From Bacteroidetes bacterium B1(2017) (lineage in GTDB: Bacteria; Bacteroidota; Bacteroidia; UKL13-3), in assembly GCA_002256395.1 (NCBI GenBank), contig NKJG01000001.1:682001-746000 (forward strand): DNA of 64,000 nucleotides, written 5' to 3'. The position numbers and the translations under genes were made by a program. Positions 7,207 through 18,800 of the stretch are shown piece after piece. Each line of letters begins with the position of its first letter. Position 1 is the first letter of the stretch. The notes under the pieces are model-generated. The model saw only the letters and a list, made by a program, of their open reading frames with translations. It did no database searches and was not told the DNA's origin.

Positions 7207-10200
7207 CTAGCTACAACCCGTTTGAGTACCGCAGTTCATGCATTTGTAGCAAGCACCGCTGCGTATGGTTATATGTCCGCAAGTTGGGCAAGCAGGGCTA
7301 TCACCCATACGTTTGTTCATTTCGCTTACCTGATCCATAGGAGCAGCTTCCATAGCAGCAGCAGCCATTGGCTTAGCTTCTGTTTCGGCTTTTACTTCTG
7401 GACGGTGGAAACCTATTGGAGCAACCACACTTACATTTAATGGAGCAACTAACTCAGATGATTGCGCTGCGGCAGCATTAGCAGCAGCAACCTTATGTTG
7501 GTTCACAGCTAAATGGCTTCTTTGCAAATCGTTAGGAGTTACTTGCACAAAATCTTCTCTTCCTAAGTATTCAAATCCTAACATGCGGAACATGTAATCG
7601 ATGATAGAGGTTGCGTTTTTGATATTATCGTGACCGGCAACCATACCAGCTGGTTCGAAACGAGTGAAAGTAAATTTATCTACGTACTCTTCTAAAGGCA
7701 CACCATATTGTAAGCCTAATGAAACAGCTATAGAGAAGCAGTTCATTAACGAACGAAGTGTGGCACCTTCTTTATGTAAATCAACAAATATTTCTCCCAA
7801 TGTTCCGTCTTCGTATTCACCTGTTCTTACGAAGATGGTTTGACCACCAACGGTAGCTTTTTGGGTGAATCCACCGCGCTTACCAGGTAAGGTTTTGCGA
7901 GCAACAACACCAGCTAACTTATGTTTAAACGTAGTATCATGTGTACGGTTAAGAATAGCTGTGGCAGCATCTAATACTTGCTCTGGGCTTAACTCGCCAA
8001 CTGGCTTATGAGCATCTTCGCCAAGAACTTGCTCCACTGCAATTTGAATATCCTCTTCATCATCCTTCACATCAGATTTATTGCTAAGTGGTTGACTTAA
8101 CTTACAACCATCTCTGTAAAGCGCATTCGCTTTTAAGCCAAGGCTCCAGCTAAGGTGGTAGCATTCTTTAATATCCTCTACAGTAGCTTCGTTTGGAAGG
8201 TTAATGGTTTTAGAGATAGCACCACTTAAGAAAGGTTGAGCAGCAGCCATCATACGAATATGACCAGTAGCGGCAATGTAGCGAGTACCTTTGTTACCAC
8301 ATTTGTTAGCACAATCAAACACAGGCAAATGCTCATCTTTTAAGAATGGCGCACCTTCTACGCTCATAGTACCACAGATAAAATCGTTGGCTTCTTCAAT
8401 TTCTTGACGGGTAAAACCTAATTTACGCAACAAATTAAAGTTATGGCTATTGTATTCTTCGGCAGTAAATCCAAGGCGTTGTAAGCACTCTTCACCAACT
8501 GTCCAAACGTTAAATGCAAAACCAATTTCAAAGGCACCAGCAGCAGCTTTATCTAATTTCTCAATTTCTTCCTCTGTAAAACCACGGAATTTTAATGATT
8601 CTGGGTTAATATGTGGGGCGCCTTTTAAGCTTGCTGAACCAATAGCGTATTGAATAACGGCATCAATTTCTGATTGGCTATAGCCTAAGTTTTTCAAAGC
8701 AGCAGGAACACCCGTATTGATAATTTTGAAGTATCCACCACCTGATAATTTTTTGAATTTAACCAAGGCAAAATCAGGCTCGATACCAGTAGTATCGCAA
8801 TCCATAACTAAACCAATTGTTCCAGTTGGAGCAATAACGGTAGCTTGCGCATTACGGTAACCATATTCTTCACCCATTTGAACGGCTAAATCCCAAGAGT
8901 TGCAAGCAGCAGATAGTAAGTAATCTGGGCAATATTTAGGATCAATACCAGCAGGTTTTATAGATAAGCCTTCGTATGCATCGGTAGCGTTATAAGCGGC
9001 ATAGCGATGGTTACGCATAACACGTAACATATGGTCTTTATTTTCTTCATACTTAGGGAAAGCTCCTAAATATTTAGCCATTTCGGCCGAAGTTTGGTAA
9101 GCCACCCCATTTAAGATAGCAGTTAAGGCACCACCAATAGCAAATGCTTTAGGGCTATCATAAGGAATACCCGAAACCATTAATACGCTACCTAAGTTAG
9201 CATAACCTAAACCAAGAGTACGGTACTCATAGCTTAATTGAGCCACTTCTTGAGAAGGGAATTGAGCCATTAATACAGAAATCTCAAGTACCATTGTCCA
9301 AAGTCTGCTGGCATGTTCGTAACCTTTCACGTCAAACTCAAGTGTGTCTACATCAAAGAAACGCATTAAGTTTAAGCTAGCTAAGTTACAAGCAGTATTG
9401 TCTAAGAACATGTATTCGCTGCAAGGGTTAGACGCATTAATACGTCCACCTTCTGGGCAGGTATGCCACTCATTAATGGTGGTATCATATTGCACGCCAG
9501 GATCGGCACAAGCCCAAGCTGCATCGGCAATCATATCCCACATTTTTCCAGAAGGCACGGTAGACATAACTCTACCATCTGTGCGAGCTGTTAATTCCCA
9601 ATCGGTTCCTTTTTCTAATGCTTCAAAGAATGCATTTGGAATACGAACTGAGTTATTACTATTTTGGCCTGAAACTGTAGCATACGCTTCGCCTTCGTAA
9701 TCGCTAGGGTAACCCGCAGCAATTAGGGCAGCCACTTTTCTTTCTTCGGCTTTTTTCCAATTAATAAAGTCAACTATTTCTGGGTGATCCAAATCTAAGC
9801 AAACCATTTTGGCCGCTCTACGGGTGGTACCACCAGATTTAATGGCACCTGCAGCACGGTCGCCAATTTTTAAGAAACTCATTAAACCAGACGATGAGCC
9901 TCCGCCTGATAATTTTTCATTTCCTCCACGGATTTTGGAGAAATTGGTACCTACACCTGAACCGTATTTAAAAATACGTGCCTCACGAACCCAAAGGTCC
10001 ATGATACCACCATCGTTTACTAAATCATCATCTACAGATAAGATAAAGCACGCATGAGGTTGAGGGCGTTCGTAGGCAGAAGAAGATTTTTCTAATTTAC
10101 CTGTTTTTGGATTTACGAAGAAGTGACCTTGAGGCTTTCCAGTAATACCATATGAACTATGCAAACCTGTATTAAACCATTGAGGAGAGTTTGGAGCCGC

Positions 10201-10596
10201 ATATTGACCCACGATCATGAAAGCCATTTCATCGTAGAATACTTGTGCATCTTCTTTGCTATCGAAATAGCCATAGTCTTCGCCCCATTTCATCCAGCAA
10301 TGTGCCATACGATGGGCAACTTGCTTAATACTGGTTTCGCGACCAACACTGCCATCTGCTTGTGGTACACCCGCCTTACGGAAATATTTTTGCGCCAGAA
10401 CATCCGTAGCAACTTGGCTCCAGAAATTTGGAACTTCTACATTTTTCATTTCAAAAACCACGCTTCCGTTCGGGTTTTTGATAACAGAGGTGCGATAATC
10501 GTACGTAAACATGTCGTACGCGCTTACCCCATCTTTGGTAAAGTGGCGCTCAATCCGGAGGCCCTTTTGCTCGTTGTTCTTTTTGCTGCGGCTCAT
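7207..10596 (-). CDS. nrdJ: Adenosylcobalamin-dependent (class II) ribonucleotide reductase
   Basis: Converts ribonucleotides to deoxyribonucleotides using adenosylcobalamin as radical generator, oxygen-independently. The 1129-residue length is typical of the large NrdJ group. Visible parts: N-terminal region; the active-site loop [19 protein letters not shown] at about residue 390, holding the catalytic Cys and Glu; the [19 protein letters not shown] loop near 590; a TSCPD-type domain (about 890-1020, [19 protein letters not shown]); and a redox or zinc tail CPTCGH...[13 protein letters not shown] at the C-terminus. No second RNR subunit is near, as expected for class II. It depends on B12, which the locus at 25-29 kb probably imports. 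A perfect hairpin terminator follows. Confidence 0.96.
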   Translation of the reverse strand: MSRSKKNNEQKGLRIERHFTKDGVSAYDMFTYDYRTSVIKNPNGSVVFEMKNVEVPNFWSQVATDVLAQKYFRKAGVPQADGSVGRETSIKQVAHRMAHCWMKWGEDYGYFDSKEDAQVFYDEMAFMIVGQYAAPNSPQWFNTGLHSSYGITGKPQGHFFVNPKTGKLEKSSSAYERPQPHACFILSVDDDLVNDGGIMDLWVREARIFKYGSGVGTNFSKIRGGNEKLSGGGSSSGLMSFLKIGDRAAGAIKSGGTTRRAAKMVCLDLDHPEIVDFINWKKAEERKVAALIAAGYPSDYEGEAYATVSGQNSNNSVRIPNAFFEALEKGTDWELTARTDGRVMSTVPSGKMWDMIADAAWACADPGVQYDTTINEWHTCPEGGRINASNPCSEYMFLDNTACNLASLNLMRFFDVDTLEFDVKGYEHASRLWTMVLEISVLMAQFPSQEVAQLSYEYRTLGLGYANLGSVLMVSGIPYDSPKAFAIGGALTAILNGVAYQTSAEMAKYLGAFPKYEENKDHMLRVMRNHRYAAYNATDAYEGLSIKPAGIDPKYCPDYLLSAACNSWDLAVQMGEEYGYRNAQATVIAPTGTIGLVMDCDTTGIEPDFALVKFKKLSGGGYFKIINTGVPAALKNLGYSQSEIDAVIQYAIGSASLKGAPHINPESLKFRGFTEEEIEKLDKAAAGAFEIGFAFNVWTVGEECLQRLGFTAEEYNSHNFNLLRKLGFTRQEIEEANDFICGTMSVEGAPFLKDEHLPVFDCANKCGNKGTRYIAATGHIRMMAAAQPFLSGAISKTINLPNEATVEDIKECYHLSWSLGLKANALYRDGCKLSQPLSNKSDVKDDEEDIQIAVEQVLGEDAHKPVGELSPEQVLDAATAILNRTHDTTFKHKLAGVVARKTLPGKRGGFTQKATVGGQTIFVRTGEYEDGTLGEIFVDLHKEGATLRSLMNCFSIAVSLGLQYGVPLEEYVDKFTFTRFEPAGMVAGHDNIKNATSIIDYMFRMLGFEYLGREDFVQVTPNDLQRSHLAVNQHKVAAANAAAAQSSELVAPLNVSVVAPIGFHRPEVKAETEAKPMAAAAMEAAPMDQVSEMNKRMGDSPACPTCGHITIRSGACYKCMNCGTQTGCS

Positions 10597-11125
10597 TTTT
10601 TCAATCAGGTAAATTTTTTCTTTTCTATATCTATGTCTTTTCTCGTTTTACTTTCTTTCCTATGTCTTGCTTTTACTATTGGGCCTTCCCTATACTGTAG
10701 TATCTGTTAAGAAATCTTTAAGTTAAATAAGAACGATGCTTGTTTTCTTCCTAAAACCTACTAAAAAATATTAGGGGGTTTTTAATCCAAAAGTCCACCA
10801 ATAGAAGTTGTAAATCAAAAATCAATTTCAACATGAGTACCTGTTGATTTCTTTTTTGCATAGTGAAAGCTATCGTTTAGGGTGTTCATAACATTAGTTA
10901 TTAACAGTAGACCCCTTGCTACTTGCGGATTTGAAAGGCACAACAATTTCTTAATAATCAAGGGTTTGTCTTGTTTAGGATACACATTGCCCTAAATCCC
11001 TGATGGGTATCAAACTTTTACTTGTTTTTAATAAAAAATAGTGGTCATTGTGAATCTGTTAAAACCGATTGGCAGGAATTTAAATAAAAAGTCTTTTATT
11101 TGTTGTCTACTCATTTGCGGTACTA
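10597..11125. other. 529-base divergent intergenic region, no gene seen
   Basis: Separates leftward nrdJ from the rightward GGGP synthase. I find no credible ORF, tRNA or riboswitch. It contains weak hairpins (TTTAGG...CCTAAA around 10974-10996; TCAACA...TGTTGA around 10826-10855), T-rich tracts and a CATTTGCGG box 12 bases before the GTG start at 11126. I found no convincing NrdR box. Its length suggests long leaders for one or both genes. Confidence 0.4.
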
Positions 11126-11878
11126 GTGAAAACAAGTTTCTATTTATCTCTTTCCGAAAAAATACAAAAAGGCGTCAAACAGTTGGCTGTTTTGATAGAC
11201 CCTGATAGTTTGCATACGGAGGAGGCCTTATTGGCATTAATAGAAAACTGCAACAAACACCAGGTAGATATTATTTTGGTGGGTGGTAGTTTAATTACCA
11301 ATGGCTTTTGGGACAGGTGCATAGAATTGCTAAAGGCAAATACTAAAATTCCGGTGGTATTATTTCCAGGAAATATTATGCAAACGCACAAAGCAGCAGA
11401 TGCCATTTTATTCCTGAGCATGATTAGCGGTAGAAACCCAGATTTATTGATAGGCAAGCATGTATTAGCAGCGCCCTTATTAAAGAAATCGGGAATAGAA
11501 GTAATACCTACAGGTTATATGATTGTGGATGGCGGAAACATTACAAGTGTAATGTATATGAGTAATACTACTCCTTTGCCATCCGATAAAAATAACATTG
11601 CAGCTTGTACGGCTTTGGCAGGTGAAATGCTTGGCTTAAAAGTTATTTATATGGATGCCGGTAGTGGAGCTAAAAACCCAATAAGTGCTTCTATGATTAG
11701 CGAAGTAAAATCTCAAATTACAGGTCCGCTTTTCATTGGAGGTGGAATACGTACTCCTGAACAAGCCATTGAAAGTTGTAAAGCAGGTGCAGATATTGTG
11801 GTGGTAGGTAATGCCATTGAAAAAGACCCCAGTTTGGTTGGAGAATTGGTGGCAGCTATCCACAGTTTAAACAACTAA
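11126..11878 (+). CDS. Geranylgeranylglyceryl phosphate synthase family protein
   Basis: TIM-barrel prenyltransferase joining a polyprenyl diphosphate to glycerol-1-phosphate. Signatures: LAVLIDPDSLH at about residues 21-31, ILVGGSL, IPVVLFPGN, the GYMIVDGG strand, YMDAGSGA, and the phosphate-binding FIGGGIRTPEQA plus DIVVVGNAIEKD near the C-terminus. The 250 residues match the bacterial group II enzymes found in Bacteroidota. The start is GTG. A long-chain polyprenyl synthase, the plausible substrate source, lies 3 kb away at 14806. The end lipid in bacteria of this group is not established by anything here. Confidence 0.9.
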   Translation: MKTSFYLSLSEKIQKGVKQLAVLIDPDSLHTEEALLALIENCNKHQVDIILVGGSLITNGFWDRCIELLKANTKIPVVLFPGNIMQTHKAADAILFLSMISGRNPDLLIGKHVLAAPLLKKSGIEVIPTGYMIVDGGNITSVMYMSNTTPLPSDKNNIAACTALAGEMLGLKVIYMDAGSGAKNPISASMISEVKSQITGPLFIGGGIRTPEQAIESCKAGADIVVVGNAIEKDPSLVGELVAAIHSLNN

Positions 11879-11926
11879 ATTACCTTTCATAAAACCATTT
11901 TTACTTGTTTGCGTTAAAGCTATAGT

Positions 11927-12547
11927 ATGGCTATAAAGAATATCATTTTTGATTTAGGTGGTGTGGTGCTAAACTTGGATCAGGACAAGACACTAAGGGC
12001 GTTTAAAAAACTGGGTGCAGAACTAGAATCTATACATACAGACAATACCCTATTCCACGATTTTGAAGTAGGTAAAATTGATGCGGAATATTTTGTTCAA
12101 ACTTTATTTACTCATTTAAAAGGGAATGCTAGCAGAGAAGAAATAATTGCTGCTTGGAATAGCATGTTGCTTGATTTACCAGAAGAAAGACTAACTCAAA
12201 TAAGGGCACTAAAACCAAAATATAGATTATTCTTATTAAGCAATACCAATACCATTCACATAGATGCGGTTTATGCCGAACATGGCAAAGAAGTATTTGA
12301 AGAGTTGTTTGAAATAATTTATTTATCGCATGAAATTGGTTTAAGAAAACCGAATGTTGAATGCTACCAATATGTACTAAAACATGCAGGCATTAAAGGA
12401 TCTGAAAGCGTTTTTGTAGATGATAATAAAGCCAATATTAAAGGCGCAAAAGAGGCAGGGTTAAACACCATTTGGGCAAAAGACCCCGTTGACACATGGT
12501 TCTTTGAGGAACTAAAAAAAGTGGATGTATTAAACCTAAGCAACTAA
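11927..12547 (+). CDS. HAD family (subfamily IA) phosphatase
   Basis: 206-residue haloacid-dehalogenase hydrolase. Motif I is FDLGGVVLNLD (residues about 8-18); the first nucleophilic Asp is followed by LGG, as in the YihX/epoxide-hydrolase-N group where the second Asp of DxD is replaced. Motif II is LLSNTN, motif III the Lys of GLRKPN, and motif IV FVDDNKANIKGA. An alpha-helical cap lies between motifs I and II. Substrate unknown; the family often acts on sugar phosphates or nucleotides. It sits 48 bases after the GGGP synthase in the same direction and may share its transcript. Confidence 0.85.
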   Translation: MAIKNIIFDLGGVVLNLDQDKTLRAFKKLGAELESIHTDNTLFHDFEVGKIDAEYFVQTLFTHLKGNASREEIIAAWNSMLLDLPEERLTQIRALKPKYRLFLLSNTNTIHIDAVYAEHGKEVFEELFEIIYLSHEIGLRKPNVECYQYVLKHAGIKGSESVFVDDNKANIKGAKEAGLNTIWAKDPVDTWFFEELKKVDVLNLSN

Positions 12548-12623
12548 TGTAAAAAAATGAAAGTGGCTTAAAAAAAACAGGGCAATTGAATAGATTTGGT
12601 CCTCGCTATTTTTTAAACGCCTT

Positions 12624-13343
12624 ATGAAAAACCCCATCCTTTTAGCTATAGTAACGCTGTTGTTTGCCTGTAACGAGGTGCCTTCAAATACCATGATGCT
12701 AGATTCGTCTGGTGAAAGCACTATAAGCCAAGGAAGCACTCAAACAAGTGTTTCACCTCAAAAGGATAGGTATTCCATATCCGACAAAAGTTTATTTTCG
12801 AAAGAATTTATGGAAGAATTTGAGGCGCTTGAGTTTTCAAAAAACACGGAAATTATTGCCGACAAGGTTATTTCACAAGGAATAACAACCCCGTTCCCTT
12901 CAGACTTAAACCTTAACGAACCCTACCGATTTGTAGCTAAAGTTGGCGATCATTTCTATAAGCTTCTTGTTATCCGAGTAAATTTGAGCACCTTAGAGTT
13001 TGAGTTTGAACACAAGGTGTTTTCAAAATTGGTACATACCGAAACAGGAGTTGCCAATTTAAGTCCTGCCTTTTTTTTACAAGACGAATTAGACAATGAC
13101 AACGAAAATGGATTAGCCTACACCAGCCATGAATACAGAAAGAAAACGAAGGAGTGTTGGATTCATATTCGCATTGGAGAAGGCAGAGACGAAAAAGGAA
13201 GGTATAGAGCTATTATTGAACAAGGCTGTGGGAAAAATACAGATTACCATCGCATACCTGAAGGCCTTACATTGCGCACAGAACTAGAAGATGTAGAATA
13301 TATGAATGAGCAAAATACTGCCACAACAGCAAAGGAAAATTAA
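12624..13343 (+). CDS. Hypothetical lipoprotein
   Basis: 239 residues, with a lipoprotein signal MKNPILLAIVTLLFAC, Cys16 being the probable lipidated residue. The remainder is acidic, without membrane segments; it has a Ser/Thr-rich linker (about residues 25-50) and a soluble domain with WIHIRIGEGRDEKGRYRAIIEQGCGKN toward the end, including two further cysteines. I do not recognise a family. It converges on radA, 10 bases from its stop. Confidence 0.7.
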   Translation: MKNPILLAIVTLLFACNEVPSNTMMLDSSGESTISQGSTQTSVSPQKDRYSISDKSLFSKEFMEEFEALEFSKNTEIIADKVISQGITTPFPSDLNLNEPYRFVAKVGDHFYKLLVIRVNLSTLEFEFEHKVFSKLVHTETGVANLSPAFFLQDELDNDNENGLAYTSHEYRKKTKECWIHIRIGEGRDEKGRYRAIIEQGCGKNTDYHRIPEGLTLRTELEDVEYMNEQNTATTAKEN

Positions 13344-13353
13344 CCAAAAATAA

Positions 13354-14721
13354 CTAGCCAAATAAAAAACCTAACATTTCATCGAGTTTGCTAACCTCAA
13401 CTATTTTTAGAGATGTTTTAGATTTAGGAAGCTTATTAAACTTTGAGAGGTAAACTGTCTTAAAACCCAATTTTTCGGCTTCAGAAATCCGCTGTTCAAT
13501 GCGGCTAACTGCTCTAATTTCGCCACTCAAGCCAACTTCACCTACAAAGCAGATTTTAGAATCAACAGGCATGCTTTCGTAACTACTTACAATGGAGGCA
13601 ACAATGCTTAAATCAATACCTGGATCTTCTATACGCAAACCACCCGCAATATTTACAAACACATCTTGGGTACCCATGCGCAAACCACACTTCTTTTCTA
13701 GGATGGCTAATAACATATTTAAACGTTTTGCATCGTAACCATTAGAATTACGCTGAGGAGTACCGTAAACAGCAGCACTTACTAGGGCTTGGGTTTCTAT
13801 TAATAATGGACGCATTCCTTCGAGGGTGGCAGAAATTGAAACACCACTTAGAGCTTCCTCGCGCTGTGAGATTAATATTTCGGAAGGATTACTTACCTCG
13901 CGTAAACCTCCGCTTTGCATTTCGTAAATACCTATTTCATTGGTTGACCCAAATCTGTTTTTTGTACTACGTAAAATACGGTATACATGATGCCTATCCC
14001 CTTCAAACTGGAGAACGGTATCAACCATATGCTCCAATAATTTTGGACCAGCTAAGGTTCCATCTTTGGTGATATGGCCAATTAAAAAAACAGGAGTACC
14101 TGTTTCTTTTGCAAAGCGAATCATATCCCCAGCCGTTTCTTTAATTTGAGAAATACTGCCTGGGGTACTATCAATTAAATCGGATTGAAGTGTTTGAATA
14201 GAATCCACTACAACCAAATCGGGTTGTAGTTCTTTGAAGGCCTTTCCAATTTTTTGAGTGCTAGTTTCGGTAAAGAGGAAGCAATTTTCATTATTGAAGG
14301 GAATTCTATCGGCACGCATTTTAATTTGAGTTTCACTTTCTTCCCCACTAATGTAGAGTACCTTGAAATCTTTAAATTGAAGGGCCACCTGTAATAAAAG
14401 GGTAGATTTTCCAATACCCGGTTCACCACCAATTAGCACCACACTACCTGGAACAAGGCCACCACCAAGCACTCTAGCAAGCTCCTGATCCTTTAAAGGA
14501 ATGCGTATCTCATTGCCCTGTTCAACATGAGTGAGCAGTATGGGCTTTCTAGATGTAACAATTCCCTCCTTTTTCCAAGTGCTCTTGAAATCTTCTTTTT
14601 CTTTGTGAACCACCTCTTCAATATAGGTGTTCCATTCGCCACAGGCAGGGCATTTGCCCACCCATTTAGCAGAAGAAGCTCCGCAACTTTTGCAGAAAAA
14701 TGTGGAATGTGTTTTGGCCAT
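13354..14721 (-). CDS. radA: DNA repair protein RadA
   Basis: RecA-like ATPase that helps extend and process recombination intermediates. All four regions are visible: the N-terminal zinc finger CKSCGASSAKWVGKCPACG (residues 10-28), Walker A GEPGIGKST (99-107), the RadA-specific KNRFG motif near residue 255, and the C-terminal Lon-protease-like domain (about 275-455). Length 455 is normal. It is divergent from the polyprenyl synthase with an 84-base gap. Confidence 0.96.
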   Translation of the reverse strand: MAKTHSTFFCKSCGASSAKWVGKCPACGEWNTYIEEVVHKEKEDFKSTWKKEGIVTSRKPILLTHVEQGNEIRIPLKDQELARVLGGGLVPGSVVLIGGEPGIGKSTLLLQVALQFKDFKVLYISGEESETQIKMRADRIPFNNENCFLFTETSTQKIGKAFKELQPDLVVVDSIQTLQSDLIDSTPGSISQIKETAGDMIRFAKETGTPVFLIGHITKDGTLAGPKLLEHMVDTVLQFEGDRHHVYRILRSTKNRFGSTNEIGIYEMQSGGLREVSNPSEILISQREEALSGVSISATLEGMRPLLIETQALVSAAVYGTPQRNSNGYDAKRLNMLLAILEKKCGLRMGTQDVFVNIAGGLRIEDPGIDLSIVASIVSSYESMPVDSKICFVGEVGLSGEIRAVSRIEQRISEAEKLGFKTVYLSKFNKLPKSKTSLKIVEVSKLDEMLGFLFG

Positions 14722-14805
14722 GACTGAGTTTTTAACGCCCGGCTAATATAAATCAGTAAACGCTGAATAAAAAAAACAGTATTAATTGTTTTATTTGCAG
14801 GTACC

Positions 14806-15777
14806 GTGAGTAAGTTAGACCGAATAAAAGCACCCATTGAACAAGAACTAAATTTGTTTGAAACCAAATTTAGGGAGGCCATGAAAAGCAGTGTGCCTTT
14901 GCTTGACACTATAATGACCTACATTATAAAGCGCAAGGGCAAGCAGATACGGCCCATCTTTGTGTTTTTTAGTGCGCGCTTGTTTAGTGAAATAAACGAT
15001 TCAACTCACCGCGCTGCTAGTTTAGTAGAATTACTTCATACGGCAACTTTGGTTCATGATGATGTGGTAGATGATAGTGATGAACGCAGAGGATTCTTTT
15101 CTATTAATGCGCTTTGGAAAAATAAAATTGCCGTTTTAGTTGGCGATTATTTGTTGAGTAGAGGATTATTGCTTTCGGTTCAGAACAAAGATTACCATTT
15201 GTTGGAAATTGTGAGCAATGCGGTAAAGGAGATGAGTGAAGGAGAATTGTTACAAATAGAAAAGACCCGAAACTTAAATTTATCGGAAGAAGTTTATTAC
15301 GATATTATAAGAAAGAAAACCGCATCCTTAATTGCTTCGTGTTGCGCCATAGGAGCTGCCTCGGCAGGAGCTAGTGCTGAGCAAATAGAACAAATGCGTT
15401 TGTTTGGAGAGAAAATAGGAATTGCCTTTCAAATGAAAGACGATTTATTAGATTATGGAGATGAAGATATTGGTAAGCCGAAGGGAATTGATTTAAAAGA
15501 AAAGAAGCTCACCCTACCTATTATTTATACGCTAAACCAAGCAGAGCCTGCCATTAGAAATAAGATGATTAATACGATTAAAAATCATCATAACAACAAA
15601 CGCAAAGTGGCCGAGGTAATAGATTATGTGAATGCACATAACGGAATTGAATATACTAAGAAGGCTATGAACCAATACAAACTAGATGCCTTAGCAATTT
15701 TAGATAGCTTACCCGAAACACCTGTAAAAGCAAATGTTCGTGAGCTAGTTGAATTTATTATAGACAGAAATCATTAA
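14806..15777 (+). CDS. Polyprenyl (octaprenyl-type) diphosphate synthase
   Basis: All-alpha trans-prenyltransferase building long isoprenoid chains from FPP/IPP, probably for menaquinone side chains and possibly for GGGP synthase. First Asp-rich motif DDVVDD at residues 85-90 and second motif DDLLDYGDED near 210; GKQIRP at 45-50 binds IPP. Length 323 matches IspB/HepT-like enzymes. GTG start; a TTTATTTG promoter-like box ends about 9 bases upstream, so the leader is very short. Confidence 0.92.
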   Translation: MSKLDRIKAPIEQELNLFETKFREAMKSSVPLLDTIMTYIIKRKGKQIRPIFVFFSARLFSEINDSTHRAASLVELLHTATLVHDDVVDDSDERRGFFSINALWKNKIAVLVGDYLLSRGLLLSVQNKDYHLLEIVSNAVKEMSEGELLQIEKTRNLNLSEEVYYDIIRKKTASLIASCCAIGAASAGASAEQIEQMRLFGEKIGIAFQMKDDLLDYGDEDIGKPKGIDLKEKKLTLPIIYTLNQAEPAIRNKMINTIKNHHNNKRKVAEVIDYVNAHNGIEYTKKAMNQYKLDALAILDSLPETPVKANVRELVEFIIDRNH

Positions 15778-15780
15778 GCA

Positions 15781-15820
15781 TAAAAAAAGCCTCCTACTAA
15801 AAAGTAAGAGGCTTTTTTTA
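15781..15820. terminator. Bidirectional Rho-independent terminator
   Basis: AAAAAAAGCCTC...GAGGCTTTTTTT between the convergent polyprenyl synthase and T9SS subtilisin genes. Confidence 0.88.
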
Positions 15821-15835
15821 TGCCCTTATTTAGGC

Positions 15836-18800
15836 TTATTCTTTTACAAACGTTTTCGCAGTAGTTTTATCTCCCGCCTTCACTTTAAGAATATACATTC
15901 CAGCAGGAAGAGCAGAAATAGTAAGCTCGCGTTGAGAACCAGTTCCACTAATTTGGTAAGCATCTTTAGGCACTTGCTGACCTAAAATAGTAAACACCAT
16001 CACTTCCAATTCGGCAGAATTTTTTATATCTGCTTGAACTGAAATTTTATCGTGAGCAGGGTTTGGATAAATGGCTAAATTTAATTCAGCACTAGTTTGG
16101 TTCAGACCCGTATTAACTAAGTTTACATTTAGAATTTTTTGAGTGCCTCTACAATTATTATTGGCAATTTCTTGCACAGCTATTGTGGCAGAAGTGCTGG
16201 TGCCAAACTTCATAACTACCGAACTAGTGCCAGCACCTGTTTGAAGGGTAGCACCAACTGGTGTCCATGTAAAGATGGAGCCTGTCATACCAGGAGTAAC
16301 AGAGAATACCGCAGTATCTCCTTTAACAGCCCAAGTTGTTCCAATAATTTCTGACGTTACTGGTTTTTGAAGTTTAGTAATAACAATTGAGTCTGACATG
16401 GCCGCACATACTTTTTCTGTTACTCGTACCTTAAACTCACCACCATCGGTATAAGTTAAGGTTTTGGCAATTTGACCTGTAAAAAGGGTATCATTAATAT
16501 ACCATTGGTTATTGGTTAATGAACTTGAATATAAATTAAAAGTACCTCCATCGCAGAATACACTAGAAGAAAGATCCTTGGTTAGCGTAGGTTTTTCGGG
16601 CGTGGTGCCGGTTTGAACCAAAAGCTCTGAAGACTTTGCCCAGCAGCCATTTCCACCTAATGTGCGAACAAAGAAAAGAGCTTCTTCTTTATTGGTGAAG
16701 CTGGTTAAGGTTGAATTGTAAACCAAATTGTTTTTATACCAAATAAAGCTACTTGTAGCATTGGTAGATAGAACAGTACTATCGCCATTACATAAAGCTA
16801 GGCCATTAGAGGAAGTTACAGTTGGAGCAGTAGGCGAAGGCAATACGGTAATATAATTAACACGTGTGATACTATCTTTTCCAGTAGCATTTTTAACTGC
16901 TAAGGAAATAGATTTTGTGCCTGCAGTTAAGAATTTCACCTTAGGGTTTCTAACCGAGTAGGTAAGCGTATCGGCATCTGTAAAATACCAGCTCCATTGA
17001 TCAGGTTTGTTTAAACTAGAATCGAGCATTTGAACCTCGTCGCCTACACACACTGTTTTAAGAATAGAATAAAAATTAGCGACTGGATTATTAGGAGTAC
17101 CAGTAATTTTTATGTTATCAAGAAACATGTTATTTCCGTTATTAGATTTTTGTTCGAACCTAATTTTAACATTGTTAAAACCTACGTACGGAGTAAGATT
17201 AACGCTTAAACAATTAGCTCCAATACCGCCACCACACCAATCGGCGGCCTTTGAAGGCACAAACCTATTTTGGGTAGCAAATGTATTATCTGGTGCTGTG
17301 GCAAAGCTACCTTTATCATTCTCGCCAAAGGCGGCAATACGCGTATAGGCAGTACCACAATTTGTACTGATATAAATAATTAAGGAATCGGATGCAGTAG
17401 AATCGTAACGAGTATAGGCGTGTTGGAATTCTAATAAGGCATTTTGGTATCCTTTTAAATCAATTACTGGGCTCACAATTCTATCTAGGTAATAGGATGT
17501 AGGCCAATCAAAGTTATTAATTCCATACGCGGTATTACCAGGAGTATTTCCGGCAATTGTCCAAAGACGGAAGGTACTATCTGCATTAGGGTTTTCAACT
17601 GTCCATAAATTTCTAGTGCTAGAAGTAGGTTCAAAGGTTTCATTAAAAGGTAAAACCAAACCACCAACCGTTATATAATCGTCTTTGTAAATAGAATCGT
17701 AACCCGTAGCATTACTTATACGAAGGGCAACAGGATAAACACCTGGCGTATTATAGGTAACAGTAGGATTGGTAGCGGTACTTGTTGCAGTTGTTGAACC
17801 AGGGAAGTACCACATTCTACTGGTGGCTCCTGACGATTGATCTGTGAAGCTTACGTTTTTAGCACTGCAAACCACGCGGCTAGCGGTTGTAAAAGCAGCA
17901 GAAGGTTTAGGTGTGATACCAGAAAGAATAAACGCATAAGGTTGGGAACCACCCACCAAACTCTTTTTAGCATTAATGGTTATGGTGTATGTGCCAGCAG
18001 TAGGAGTTGCAATAAACACTTGTTCAACATTGTCAACAATATTATCGCCTGTGGTTGCGGCCGCACTTGGAGTGGTTTTGTTTAATACATAAGGTAAAAA
18101 TAGGCTGTTATCAGAATTACGTTTAACACGTATATCCAAATCGTTTACCAACATGATAGTACTTGGATTTAAGCTAGGAGAAGGCGAAGTTCCTGGTCTA
18201 TCTGTCCAACAAATGGTAGCACGAATTGGGGTTGTTCCATCGCTATAAAAGGTATAGGTATAGGTTCCATTACTAGCTAAAGAATTTTGTAGGATGATAC
18301 TTTTAAGGGTATCAGAAATGGTACTCACAGCTTTTGCCGTATTCATTAAACCCCAGCCATAAGTATAATCAGGACCCGTGCTTGCACCTGCTTCATCGGC
18401 GGTATGAATGATTAAACCTTTAAGCGTACTAGAACGCATAAAGGCCCCCTTTAAATTATTGTAATGTTGTTGAATAAGTAAAGCAGAACCACTGGCATTT
18501 GGGGTGGCCATAGAAGTACCGTTAAAAGTGCTATACGAAGTAGTTGAGGTAGAAACGCTTGAATAAACAGAAACTCCATTAGCCACAACATCTGGTTTTA
18601 TACGACCATCATCTGTAGGTCCCCAGCCGCTAAAGCTGCTCATTACTACATCCGAAACTTTGGTATACCCTGTGGTAATTTTATTTACAGCACCCACTGT
18701 TAAAACATTCTTTGCATTAGAAGGACCACCGCTAATACAATTGTATGGACCAATTGCATTAGGCTTATTTGTAGAGCTACCTAACACCCAATTTCCATTT

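Noticed and set aside
10159..10710. Rightward 183-residue open frame opposite nrdJ
   Set aside because: It is antisense to the conserved N-terminal region of nrdJ and has the composition of a shadow frame.
10680..10710. NrdR box upstream of nrdJ (CTATACTGTAGTATC)
   Set aside because: Only a single imperfect palindrome; NrdR sites come in pairs with a different consensus.
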